Assembly (NCBI GenBank): GCA_964650905.1
Contig: CAZYVH010000042.1
Coordinates: 1 to 23,461 of the forward strand
Reading direction: 5' to 3'
DNA: 23,461 nt
DNA from: SZUA-36 sp964650905
Lineage (GTDB): Bacteria > Pseudomonadota > Gammaproteobacteria > Xanthomonadales > SZUA-36
Both the position numbers and the translations under genes were made by a program. A model generated the notes under the pieces. The model saw nothing but the letters and a program-made list of their open reading frames with translations, made no database searches and was not told the DNA's origin. Of this stretch, positions 13,139 through 21,646 are shown piece by piece (position 1 is the first letter of the stretch; each line of letters opens with the position of its first letter).

Positions 13139-15154
13139 ATGGATAGTGGAATCGCATTATGGTTGGCGATGGGCGCGGCCCTGCTGGCCGTGCTTTACGG
13201 GATTTTCAGCGCGCGCTGGATTGTTGCGCAACCAGCGGGTAATGAAAAAATGCAGGGCATTTCCGCGGCAATAACGGAAGGTGCCAATGCCTATATGAAT
13301 CGTCAGTACACCACCATTGGTATGGTGGGTGTCGTACTTTTCCTGATCGTTGGATTCTTCATTAGCTGGGCAACCGCGATCGGTTATGCGATCGGCGCCA
13401 TATTTTCCGCCCTGGCTGGTTATATCGGCATGTATGTTTCGGTGCGTGCCAATGTGCGCACTGCTGAGGCGGCCCGCTCGGGTGTTGCACCGGCCTTGAA
13501 GATAGCCTTCCGTGGCGGCGCCATCACCGGCCTGCTGGTGGTTGGTCTTGGCTTGCTGGGCACCGCAGGCTACTACGCCATCCTGTTGCACCATGGCAGC
13601 AGCACCGCAGAAGCCATCCACGCCCTGATCGGTCTGGCCTTTGGCAGTTCATTGATTTCGATCTTCGCACGTCTGGGTGGCGGTATCTTCACCAAAGGTG
13701 CAGACGTTGGCGCCGATCTCGTGGGTAAGGTCGAGGCCGGTATTCCGGAAGACGATCCACGCAACCCGGGTGTGATCGCCGACAATGTCGGGGACAACGT
13801 GGGTGATTGCGCCGGTATGGCTGCGGATCTTTTTGAAACCTATTCCGTCACGTTGATCGCCACCATGCTGCTCGGCAGCCTGACGGCAGAAACACTGGGC
13901 ATCAATGCGGTCTTATACCCAATGGTGTTGGGTGCTTTGTCCATCATCGCCTCGGTGATCGGTACTTACTTTGTCAGGACCAGCAAGGGCGGTTCCATCA
14001 TGGGCGCTCTCTACAAAGGCGTGATCGTTTCGGGCATCCTTGCGGCCATCATGTTTTACCCGGTGTCCATGTCGATGATGGGTGCTGAGGGTATAAACCT
14101 CTATTTTGCTGCGTTGATCGGTCTGGTGTTAACTGCGGCCATGGTTTTTATCACTGAGTATTACACCGGTACCGAATACAAGCCGGTTAAGACCATCGCG
14201 GCGGCATCGACCACCGGTGACGCCACCAACATCATCGCCGGCCTGGGAATTTCCATGAAGTCGACAGCCTTGCCGGTGCTGGCGGTGTGTGCGTCCATCT
14301 GGGGCGCCCACCTTTTTGCGGGCCTCTATGGTATCGCGATCGCAGCCACCGCCATGTTGTCCATGACGGGTATGATCGTCGCCCTTGACGCCTTTGGTCC
14401 GATTACCGACAACGCAGGCGGTATTGCCGAGATGGCTGAATTACCTGAAGACGTGCGTAAAACAACAGATGCGCTGGATGCGGTCGGCAATACCACCAAG
14501 GCCGTGACCAAGGGTTACGCGATTGGTTCAGCCGGTCTTGCCGCGCTCGTGTTGTTTGCCGATTACACCCACACGCTGGAAAAAGCAGGTCACATCGGTA
14601 TCACCTTTGACCTGTCAAACCATCTGGTCATTATCGGTCTGTTTATCGGTGGTATGGTGCCGTTCCTGTTCGGTTCAATGGCCATGGAAGCAGTTGGCCG
14701 CGCTGCCGCATCGGTGGTTGAAGAGGTGCGACGTCAGTTCCGCGAAATCGATGGCATCATGGAAGGCACCGGCAAGCCGGATTATTCCCGTGCCGTGGAT
14801 CTTTTAACCAGGGCGGCGATTAAGGAAATGGTCGTACCGTCCCTGTTACCCCTTCTGGTGCCGATCGTTGTCGGTTTGCTTTTAGGCCCCCAGGCACTGG
14901 GAGGCTTGTTGGTCGGCACTATTGTCACCGGTTTGTTCGTGGCCATTTCCATGACCACCGGTGGTGGGGCATGGGATAACGCCAAGAAGTACATCGAAGA
15001 CGGTAATCTCGGTGGCAAGGGGACCCCCACGCATGCAGCTGCAGTTACCGGCGACACTGTGGGCGACCCGTACAAGGATACGGCAGGTCCGGCGATTAAC
15101 CCTTTGATCAAGATTATCAACATTGTGGCGTTGTTGATCGTCGTTTTACTGTAA
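13139..15154 (+). CDS. hppA: K+-independent H+-translocating inorganic pyrophosphatase
   Basis: This membrane-bound pyrophosphatase couples PPi hydrolysis to proton pumping, or makes PPi from the proton gradient. The 671-residue protein is highly hydrophobic, with about 16 membrane segments. It has the catalytic loop DVGADLVGKVE (189-199), then PEDDPRNPGVIADNVGDNVGD with the metal- and PPi-binding aspartates, a second TDNAGGIAEMAELPEDVR, and the C-terminal GDTVGDPYKDTAGPAINPLIK. The motif GNTTKAVTKG (450-459) has Lys where K+-dependent enzymes have Ala, so potassium is not required. The start is ATG at 13139 with GGGAG eight bases upstream; a TTG at 13124 gives only five extra residues. A strong terminator follows. 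Confidence 0.97.
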   Translation: MDSGIALWLAMGAALLAVLYGIFSARWIVAQPAGNEKMQGISAAITEGANAYMNRQYTTIGMVGVVLFLIVGFFISWATAIGYAIGAIFSALAGYIGMYVSVRANVRTAEAARSGVAPALKIAFRGGAITGLLVVGLGLLGTAGYYAILLHHGSSTAEAIHALIGLAFGSSLISIFARLGGGIFTKGADVGADLVGKVEAGIPEDDPRNPGVIADNVGDNVGDCAGMAADLFETYSVTLIATMLLGSLTAETLGINAVLYPMVLGALSIIASVIGTYFVRTSKGGSIMGALYKGVIVSGILAAIMFYPVSMSMMGAEGINLYFAALIGLVLTAAMVFITEYYTGTEYKPVKTIAAASTTGDATNIIAGLGISMKSTALPVLAVCASIWGAHLFAGLYGIAIAATAMLSMTGMIVALDAFGPITDNAGGIAEMAELPEDVRKTTDALDAVGNTTKAVTKGYAIGSAGLAALVLFADYTHTLEKAGHIGITFDLSNHLVIIGLFIGGMVPFLFGSMAMEAVGRAAASVVEEVRRQFREIDGIMEGTGKPDYSRAVDLLTRAAIKEMVVPSLLPLLVPIVVGLLLGPQALGGLLVGTIVTGLFVAISMTTGGGAWDNAKKYIEDGNLGGKGTPTHAAAVTGDTVGDPYKDTAGPAINPLIKIINIVALLIVVLL

Positions 15155-15198
15155 CAACTAAAAACCCGGTAAACGTTCCGGGAACTCTAAGATAAAAG

Positions 15199-15232
15199 AC
15201 GCCGACTCCTGAAAATTGAGTCGGCGTTTTTT
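15199..15232 (+). terminator. Strong intrinsic terminator after hppA
   Basis: A perfect 10-base-pair stem (ACGCCGACTC with GAGTCGGCGT) with a nine-base loop runs directly into six T. It lies 44 bases after the hppA stop and separates the PPi module from dsbD. A smaller CCCGG / CCGGG hairpin at 15165-15182 precedes it. The next 228 bases (15233-15460) contain only leader sequence for dsbD and no recognisable gene. Confidence 0.93.
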
Positions 15233-15460
15233 GTAACATGGGCAATATCCTCATGCATGCGTCGTGAATACGTCCATGCAGCTCAGGTCGCGGTTGGTGC
15301 AATGTCGGGTAAAATTCTCACCTGGCCGGAACACCCAGCCTGGATACCGGTCTATGACAGTTCATGGGAAGCGTTTACAAATACAACAACAATCCGGTGC
15401 GCCAAGCAATGGCCCCGTATTGAACGAATATTTCCGGAATCACGGTCGAGTGCAAGTACA

Positions 15461-17758
15461 ATGATGAAAAATCTAATGACAAAATGGCTGGCAGCCATGG
15501 TTTTGATACAGCCTTTGCTGGCGTTTGCCTTGCAGTTTGACGAAATCAAGGACTTTGGCGAGGTTTTCAATATCAGTGCCGAGGCCAGTAATCGCAGCCA
15601 GGTCACTGTCCAATGGGACATTGCGGATGGTTATTACCTTTACAACAACAAATTCCTGAGTTTCAAAACAGATACCCCCGGGGTGACACTCGGACCACCT
15701 GAAATTCCCGATGGTGAGCGTGGGTTTGATGAATTGCTGGAAGCGCAAGTCATAAAATTCCACCACCGTCTGAAAGTTAAGCTGCCACTGGAGACGATAC
15801 CTGCCGGTACCCGCCTCGTCAGCCTGAGGGTACGTTCACAGGGCTGCCTGGAAAATGTTTTGTGCTACCCGCCGACAGAACAATTGCTGGCGGTCAGTTT
15901 GCCGGATGCACCTGTCACGGTTGTGGTGACACCCGATTCATCCGAGCCGCTTGCAGATTTAATCACCGCTTCCAATAGCGGGCCGGGGCAGGTTTCGAAT
16001 GCGTCGGCGGCATTGGCACCGGAAGATGCATTTACCTTTGAGGCAATAGGCCTGTCCGCCGATAGTATACTGGCGCGTTTCACGTCTCAGCCCGGGTATT
16101 ACCTGTACCGCGACAAGTTCAACATCAGGGTAACCGGTGACAGTGGTTTTCAGGTCAGCGCAGTGGAATTGCCCAAAGGTGTCCTGCACACGGACCCCGA
16201 GTTTGGCCCGGTAGAAGTGTATTACGACCAGATCGAAGTACCGGTCAGGGTTGACCGGCCCGCAGGGACCCAACAGTTAATAACGTTGACAGCGGATTAC
16301 CAGGGTTGCCGTGACGGCGATATCTGTTATCCACCGCAAACATCGTCGGTCAAACTGCTGCTGAGTGCAAGTAGTGTGGCCGGCGGGCAGTTAAGGAAAA
16401 AAGCGGCAACGGGCAAAGCCGCTGTGGTTGGCGGGTTGACGGCAGGTGGGGTGTCGGAACAGGACAGGCTGGCGAGCATGCTGATCAGCAATCCATTGGG
16501 TGCATTGCTGGCCTTTTTTGTTGCCGGTATCCTGTTGGCGTTCACCCCCTGTGTATTTCCGATGATTCCGATTTTGTCCGGCATAATTGCAGGACAGGGT
16601 GAACGTATGACCACATACCGGGCTTTTTGGTTGTCGCTGGTCTACGTGTTGGCAATGGCGGTCACCTATACCGTTGCCGGTGTTTTAGCCGGCTTGTTTG
16701 GCAAGAATTTACAGGCAGTTTTCCAGAATCCGTGGATTATTGGATTCTTTATTGCAATATTTGTCGCCCTGGCGATGTCCATGTTTGGCTTTTTCGAATT
16801 ACAGCTTCCGTCCAGACTGCAAACCAGGCTGACCCGGGCCAGTAACGAGCAACGTGGTGGCAGCCTGACCGGTGTTGCCATTATGGGGTTCCTGTCAGCC
16901 CTGATCGTTGGTCCCTGTGTTGCACCACCGCTGGCTGCTGCTTTGATTGTCATCGGCGCTTCGGGCAGTGCAGCACTCGGCGGTGCGGCGTTGTTCTCCC
17001 TGGCCATGGGAATGGGCGTTCCGTTGATTCTGTTCGGTGTGTCGGCCGGCAAATTGGTACCGCGTGCCGGCGCCTGGATGGATGCGGTCAAGGCACTATT
17101 CGGGATCGGTCTGCTGGCACTGGCGGTGTGGATGCTCGAACGCATCGTACGGGGACCGGTTATCCTGTTGTTGTGGGGTATGCTCGCCATTGCAAGCGGT
17201 GTCTACATGGGAGCACTGGAGCGTGTTGCTGCAGGGGCGTCCGGCTGGCATCGTTTATGGAAATCCCTGGGCCTGGTATTAGTGCTTATCGGCGCGCTCG
17301 AAGTGATCGGGGCGATGACCGGTGGTGATGACTGGATGAAACCTCTCAAGGGTTTGCAGTCTTCCATGGGTGTGTCAGCGCCCGAACGTGTCGCCTTTCG
17401 CAGGGTCAAGTCACTGGCAGATCTTGAGACCGCCGTGGCGCAGGCCAGCCAGGCCGGTCAACCGGCCATGCTGGATTTTTATGCAGACTGGTGCGTTGAA
17501 TGTCTGCGCATGGAGCGCAATACCTTTGTAGCGCCGGCTGTCCAGGCACTTTTTCAGCAACTGCAACCCCTGCAGGCCGATGTCACGGCCAATGATGCCA
17601 TTGACAAGGAACTGCTGTCCAAATATGGCATTATCGGCCCGCCGGCCATCCTGTTTTTTGACCGGCATGGCAAGGAACTGCGTAATTATCGATTGGTCGG
17701 GTACTTTGAACCGAAAACATTTGCAGATCATTTAGGGAAGATTCTGGACACGCCCTGA
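15461..17758 (+). CDS. dsbD: Thiol:disulfide interchange protein DsbD with duplicated N-terminal periplasmic domain
   Basis: DsbD carries electrons from cytoplasmic thioredoxin across the inner membrane to periplasmic partners. From ATG 15461 the protein has 765 residues, versus about 565 in E. coli. After a signal peptide (1-23) come two DsbD-alpha immunoglobulin-like domains: residues about 25-148 with C129-x5-C135, and about 190-303 with C283-x5-C289, each ending CYPP. The transmembrane domain (about 345-620) has the redox cysteines C364 (FTPCVFP) and C486 (GPCVAPP). The C-terminal thioredoxin domain has C678-V-E-C681. The frame is open 68 codons further upstream but without a signal peptide, so ATG 15461 (or 15464, 15476) is preferred. 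The stop overlaps the tlpA-like start. Confidence 0.95.
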   Translation: MMKNLMTKWLAAMVLIQPLLAFALQFDEIKDFGEVFNISAEASNRSQVTVQWDIADGYYLYNNKFLSFKTDTPGVTLGPPEIPDGERGFDELLEAQVIKFHHRLKVKLPLETIPAGTRLVSLRVRSQGCLENVLCYPPTEQLLAVSLPDAPVTVVVTPDSSEPLADLITASNSGPGQVSNASAALAPEDAFTFEAIGLSADSILARFTSQPGYYLYRDKFNIRVTGDSGFQVSAVELPKGVLHTDPEFGPVEVYYDQIEVPVRVDRPAGTQQLITLTADYQGCRDGDICYPPQTSSVKLLLSASSVAGGQLRKKAATGKAAVVGGLTAGGVSEQDRLASMLISNPLGALLAFFVAGILLAFTPCVFPMIPILSGIIAGQGERMTTYRAFWLSLVYVLAMAVTYTVAGVLAGLFGKNLQAVFQNPWIIGFFIAIFVALAMSMFGFFELQLPSRLQTRLTRASNEQRGGSLTGVAIMGFLSALIVGPCVAPPLAAALIVIGASGSAALGGAALFSLAMGMGVPLILFGVSAGKLVPRAGAWMDAVKALFGIGLLALAVWMLERIVRGPVILLLWGMLAIASGVYMGALERVAAGASGWHRLWKSLGLVLVLIGALEVIGAMTGGDDWMKPLKGLQSSMGVSAPERVAFRRVKSLADLETAVAQASQAGQPAMLDFYADWCVECLRMERNTFVAPAVQALFQQLQPLQADVTANDAIDKELLSKYGIIGPPAILFFDRHGKELRNYRLVGYFEPKTFADHLGKILDTP

Positions 17759-18291
17759 TGTTTCGTATTGCAGTTGTGGTGATCGCTTTGCTGGCAATGG
17801 CCGCGGGTGTGTACCTGTCTGCACGGCACTATACACCTGAACCTGTTACTGCCGGAACAAAACAGCTCGTTGTGGGTGAGTTGCGCCCCGATTTTCGCCT
17901 TGGCAGCACCACGGGCAGCTTTATCAGTGCTGCAGATTTTCCCGGAAAAGTATTGTTGATTAATTTTTGGGCTACCTGGTGTGCGCCCTGTCGTAAAGAA
18001 ATGCCAATGTTGATGGCTCTGCAGGAACAAAATGCCGCAGCCGGGTTGCAGATCATCGGGATCGCGCTGGATGATATGCAGAATGTGCGTGATTTCATTC
18101 TGGAACTGGGCATCGAGTACCCCATACTGGTGGGTGAGGGCGATGTAATGCAAACCAACCATGATTATGGCAATTTGACTGGTACGCTGCCGTATTCGGT
18201 GCTGGTCGACCGGGATGGCATCATCCGCTGGCAATATACCGGTGAAATCAGACGTGGTGAGATTACACAATTGCTTAAGGAATATCTTTAA
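17758..18291 (+). CDS. TlpA/ResA-like periplasmic thioredoxin
   Basis: The 177-residue protein has an uncleaved or lipid-free signal anchor (about 3-20), then a thioredoxin fold with NFWATWCAPCRKEMP (69-83, active site C75-A-P-C78) and a cis-proline region GTLPYSVLVDRDG. The central insert IIGIALDDMQNVRDF is typical of TlpA, ResA and DsbE/CcmG proteins. Such proteins reduce specific periplasmic disulfides, for example in cytochrome c maturation, and take electrons from DsbD. The gene overlaps the dsbD stop by one base (TGATG), so direct partnership with DsbD is likely. No cytochrome c maturation genes are in the window, so the final substrate is unknown. A 126-base gap without a gene follows before aroQ. 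Confidence 0.88.
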   Translation: MFRIAVVVIALLAMAAGVYLSARHYTPEPVTAGTKQLVVGELRPDFRLGSTTGSFISAADFPGKVLLINFWATWCAPCRKEMPMLMALQEQNAAAGLQIIGIALDDMQNVRDFILELGIEYPILVGEGDVMQTNHDYGNLTGTLPYSVLVDRDGIIRWQYTGEIRRGEITQLLKEYL

Positions 18292-18417
18292 CCTGCGTAT
18301 TTAACCGGTCGGAACCGAGTCACAATATGCCGCTAACTTCTTCAATACGGTAGCGAACGGTAGACAAAAGCCGCGTTTTGCTGCAGACTTGGCGCCCCCC
18401 CTCAGGAATGCCTGTTT

Positions 18418-18870
18418 GTGACAAGAATCAGTGTACTCAATGGCCCTAATTTAAACCTTCTCGGTCAACGGGAACCGGACCAGTATGGTCAGCGCAGCCT
18501 GCAGGACATCATGCAGGAGCTTCAGCAGTTTGCCGAAAGTTGTGGTGTTGAGTTGCAACATTTACAAACCAACTCTGAAGGGAGCATGGTGGATGCCATT
18601 CAAGCGGCCGGCGGTTCTGCAGGCGGGGCAAAGGTGGATTACATCATCATTAACCCGGCAGGGTATACCCACACCAGCGTGTCGATACGGGATGCCTTGC
18701 TGGCTGTAGACATTCCTTTTGTGGAAGTTCATCTCTCTGCCGTCAGCTCACGTGAACCCTTCCGGCAGGTCAGTTATTTTTCTGATATTGCCATGGGTGT
18801 TATCAGTGGCTTCCGCGGTGAAAGTTACTTGCTGGCACTACAGGCTATATTGAATCGAGTAGAACCCTGA
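18418..18870 (+). CDS. aroQ: Type II 3-dehydroquinate dehydratase
   Basis: The enzyme removes water from 3-dehydroquinate to give 3-dehydroshikimate, the third step of the shikimate pathway to aromatic amino acids. The 150-residue protein has the N-terminal LNGPNLNLLGQREP, the catalytic Y23, the substrate-binding N79-P-A-G-Y and T-S-x-x-I-R-D-A-L segments, and EVH105 and R112 of the active site. The usual SNxHxRE stretch reads SAVSSRE here, a variation near but not in the main catalytic residues. The start is GTG at 18418, with AGGA about ten bases before; the nearby ATG at 18408 is out of frame. The gene opens the conserved aroQ-accB-accC-prmA order; accB follows after 16 bases. Confidence 0.96.
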   Translation: MTRISVLNGPNLNLLGQREPDQYGQRSLQDIMQELQQFAESCGVELQHLQTNSEGSMVDAIQAAGGSAGGAKVDYIIINPAGYTHTSVSIRDALLAVDIPFVEVHLSAVSSREPFRQVSYFSDIAMGVISGFRGESYLLALQAILNRVEP

Positions 18871-18886
18871 ATCGGGAGTGACAATC

Positions 18887-19360
18887 GTGGACATCCGCAA
18901 AATCAAGAAACTCATCGAACTGTTGGAATCATCAGACCTGACCGAGATTGAAATCGTGGAGGGCGAAGAATCCGTTCGGCTTTTGCGCGGTGGCCAGTCG
19001 CCGACAATACCAACAGGTATGGCCCCGCCTTTTTTTGCATCGGCCCCGGCAGCGCCTGTGGAAAGCGCTGTTGAGCCAGCAACACTGCCCCAGACCACGG
19101 ATGAAAACGAGGAGCTGTTGCCAGACGGTGAGTTGGTGCTCGCACCCATGGTAGGTACGTTTTATACCGCCTCAAGTCCGGATGCTCAGCCGTTTGTAAA
19201 TCTGGGCCAGAGTGTGGGCGTTGGTGACACCCTGTGCATTATCGAAGCAATGAAGATGTTCAACCAGATTGAGGCGGATATTGCCGGAACGGTGGTGGCA
19301 ATATTGGCAGAGAACGGCCAACCGGTCGAATACGATCAGCCTTTATTTGTGATTCGTTGA
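18887..19360 (+). CDS. accB: Biotin carboxyl carrier protein of acetyl-CoA carboxylase
   Basis: AccB carries the biotin that AccC carboxylates, in the first step of fatty-acid synthesis. The 157-residue protein has the usual start MDIRKIKKLIELLESSDL, a Pro/Ala-rich linker (about 42-75) and the C-terminal biotinyl domain with E120-A-M-K-M, K123 being the biotinylated lysine. The start chosen is GTG at 18887, because GGGAG lies 8 bases before it and the protein then matches the family N-terminus. Another GTG at 18878, three codons upstream, overlaps that ribosome-binding site. A 29-base gap leads to accC, and the genes are surely co-transcribed. Confidence 0.97.
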   Translation: MDIRKIKKLIELLESSDLTEIEIVEGEESVRLLRGGQSPTIPTGMAPPFFASAPAAPVESAVEPATLPQTTDENEELLPDGELVLAPMVGTFYTASSPDAQPFVNLGQSVGVGDTLCIIEAMKMFNQIEADIAGTVVAILAENGQPVEYDQPLFVIR

Positions 19361-19389
19361 GCATAGAGCATAAAACATAGAAGACCAGC

Positions 19390-20748
19390 ATGCCCGTACT
19401 TGAAAAAATCGTCATTGCCAACCGGGGTGAAATAGCACTGAGAATATTACGTGCCTGTCATGCAATGGGTATCAAGGTGGTGGCATTGCATTCCACGGTT
19501 GACCGTAACCTCAAACATGTTGCGTTGGCCGATGAAGCGGTGTGTATCGGGCCTGCAGCAAGTGTTGACAGCTATCTCAATATTCCGGCCATCATTGCTG
19601 CAACTGAAGTCACCGATGCGCAAGCTGTACACCCGGGTTATGGTTTCCTGGCAGAAAACGCGGATTTTGCCGAGCGTGTTGAACAAAGCGGGTTTATTTT
19701 TATTGGCCCACGCCCGGAAACCATCCGTCTCATGGGTGACAAGGTTTCCGCCATCAAGGCCATGCAGGATGCCGGTGTGCCCTGTGTTCCGGGCTCTGGC
19801 GGTCCGCTGGGTAGTGATATCAATACAAGTCTTGCCGTTGCCCGCCGCATTGGTTATCCCGTCATCATCAAAGCCGCTGCAGGTGGCGGTGGCAGGGGTA
19901 TGCGGGTGGTGCGTACCGAAGCCCACCTGTCAACTGCGTTGCAACTAACCCAACAGGAAGCCCGAACAACTTTCGGCGATGGCACCATCTACATGGAAAA
20001 ATACCTGGAAAACCCCCGCCATATTGAAGTACAGGTACTGTCTGATGAGCATGGTAATGCCGTGCACCTGGGAGAAAGAGACTGTTCAACCCAGCGTCGT
20101 CACCAAAAAGTTTTGGAAGAGGCGCCCGCGCCTGGAATTACACCGCAACAACGTAGTGAAATTGGTTCTGTGTGTGTGGCTGCCTGTAAGCGCATTGATT
20201 ATCGCGGTGTCGGTACATTTGAGTTCCTGTATCAAAATGGTCAATTTTATTTTATTGAAATGAATACCCGCATACAGGTCGAGCATCCGGTAACAGAAGC
20301 AATCACGGGTGTTGATCTGGTTGCCGAGCAAATTAGGATTGCAGCCGGAGAAAGACTATCGATCAACCAGGCGGATATTTTCATACGCGGCCACGCGATA
20401 GAATGTCGTATCAATGCTGAAGACGCGGAGTCATTTATGCCTTGTCCGGGTACAATCGAGGGGTTTCACGCACCCGGCGGACCGGGCATACGTGTCGATT
20501 CGCATATTTACGATTCGTACACGGTACCATCCAATTACGATTCCATGATTGGAAAGGTAATCGCTCACGGCTCAAACAGGTCAAATGCCATCGCCCGCAT
20601 GAGGGATGCACTGGATGAGATGATACTCAATGGTATCAAGACCAATATCCCCCTGCACAAGTGGCTACTGGCCGACCAGGGCTTTCTGCGGGGCGGTTTT
20701 AACATTCACTACCTCGAAAAACGTCTTGCCGACCGAGCTGAAAAATAA
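19390..20748 (+). CDS. accC: Biotin carboxylase subunit of acetyl-CoA carboxylase
   Basis: AccC uses ATP and bicarbonate to carboxylate biotin on AccB. The 452-residue protein (E. coli 449) is an ATP-grasp enzyme with all landmarks: IANRGEIALRILRA (9-22), HPGYGFLAEN (81-90), K118, K161 with the glycine-rich loop GGGGRG (165-170), the catalytic HQKVLEEAP (238-246), and MNTRIQVEHPVTE (291-303), which binds metal and bicarbonate. The C-terminal domain with GHAIECRINAED is complete. It lies 29 bases after accB. The following prmA begins inside or right at its end, so accC and prmA are probably translationally coupled. Confidence 0.98.
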   Translation: MPVLEKIVIANRGEIALRILRACHAMGIKVVALHSTVDRNLKHVALADEAVCIGPAASVDSYLNIPAIIAATEVTDAQAVHPGYGFLAENADFAERVEQSGFIFIGPRPETIRLMGDKVSAIKAMQDAGVPCVPGSGGPLGSDINTSLAVARRIGYPVIIKAAAGGGGRGMRVVRTEAHLSTALQLTQQEARTTFGDGTIYMEKYLENPRHIEVQVLSDEHGNAVHLGERDCSTQRRHQKVLEEAPAPGITPQQRSEIGSVCVAACKRIDYRGVGTFEFLYQNGQFYFIEMNTRIQVEHPVTEAITGVDLVAEQIRIAAGERLSINQADIFIRGHAIECRINAEDAESFMPCPGTIEGFHAPGGPGIRVDSHIYDSYTVPSNYDSMIGKVIAHGSNRSNAIARMRDALDEMILNGIKTNIPLHKWLLADQGFLRGGFNIHYLEKRLADRAEK

Positions 20749-21637
20749 TATCAAATCCTGGCTGGAACTTAGCGTATGCGTGGCCCGACAACATGCACCG
20801 CTGGTTGAAAACCTGTTGCAAAACGAGCCCGTTCTGGCCATCACCCTGAGTGACCCGGCGGATGAACCCGTGCTTGAGCCCGCAGTGGGTGAAACGCCAC
20901 TGTGGTCAACCGTTTGCGTGACAGCTCTGTTCCCCGGTGATACACCGCCGGAACCGCTTGGCAAGTTGCTTAGGCTGTTACCCGGTGTGGACAGGCCCGC
21001 GCAGGTCAGTGTTCGTAAAGTAGCAGACCAGCAATGGGAGCGGGTCTGGTTGAAACGGTTCAAACCCATGCAGTTCGGTGATAATTTGTGTATCGTACCG
21101 GGCGATATGACGAGCCCGGACGGGGCCAGGTATGTTGTCAGGCTCGACCCGGGTCTGGCGTTTGGGACCGGCACGCACCCAACCACACGTCTTTGCCTTG
21201 AGTGGCTGGACGGTCATGATTTTGAGGGTCAGACCGTTGTCGATTATGGTTGTGGTTCCGGTGTTCTGGGTATTGCAGCAGCCATCAAGGGTGCTGCCCG
21301 GGTGTTGTGTGTCGATCACGATCCGCAGGCGCTCACCGCGACCCGCGACAATGCCGGGCGTAACGGTGTCAGGGAACGCATCATTACCCTCACCCGGGAG
21401 GAATATCAGTGTACCGGGGCAGATGTTGTGCTGGCTAATATTCTGGCCGGGCCATTGATAGAACTCGCACCGGTATTGCTGGACTCGTTGAGGCCAGGTG
21501 GATTATTGGTTATATCGGGAATCCTGGAACAACAGGTGGAAGAAGTTATTAGCGCCTACACGCCGCAACTGGAACGGGCTCAGCGTACTTGCGAAGAAGG
21601 CTGGATGTGTCTGACAGGCCGTCTGCTTGACGCATGA
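20726..21637 (+). CDS. prmA: Ribosomal protein L11 methyltransferase, non-ATG start
   Basis: PrmA trimethylates several amino groups of ribosomal protein L11 using S-adenosylmethionine. The protein starts its family similarity at SWLELSVCV and ends normally. It has DPGLAFGTGTHPTT (about 141-154 in this numbering), the SAM-binding VDYGCGSGVLGIA (172-184) and NILAGPL (238-244). No ATG or GTG occurs at the expected start. TTG at 20726 inside accC gives 303 residues; ATC at 20750 would give the typical 295 residues but is a very rare start; CTG at 20738 is a third option. The upstream ATG at 20630 would add 32 residues that merely shadow accC. The coordinates follow TTG and are uncertain by about 24 bases. 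Confidence 0.93.
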   Translation: MPTELKNNIKSWLELSVCVARQHAPLVENLLQNEPVLAITLSDPADEPVLEPAVGETPLWSTVCVTALFPGDTPPEPLGKLLRLLPGVDRPAQVSVRKVADQQWERVWLKRFKPMQFGDNLCIVPGDMTSPDGARYVVRLDPGLAFGTGTHPTTRLCLEWLDGHDFEGQTVVDYGCGSGVLGIAAAIKGAARVLCVDHDPQALTATRDNAGRNGVRERIITLTREEYQCTGADVVLANILAGPLIELAPVLLDSLRPGGLLVISGILEQQVEEVISAYTPQLERAQRTCEEGWMCLTGRLLDA

Positions 21638-21646
21638 GATGAGCCA

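Noticed and set aside
15290..15310. Partial resemblance to the arm of the 8691-8953 element (GGTGCAAT followed by CGGGT)
   Set aside because: The match is short, with an internal length difference, and no partner arm was found nearby; likely chance.
15257..15460. 68-codon upstream extension of dsbD
   Set aside because: It would bury the signal peptide behind a hydrophilic stretch with no family similarity. ATG 15461 directly precedes the signal peptide.
16666..17190. 174-codon open frame opposite dsbD
   Set aside because: It is a shadow of the DsbD membrane domain; its Pro, Asn and Arg-rich composition reflects the complementary codons of hydrophobic residues.
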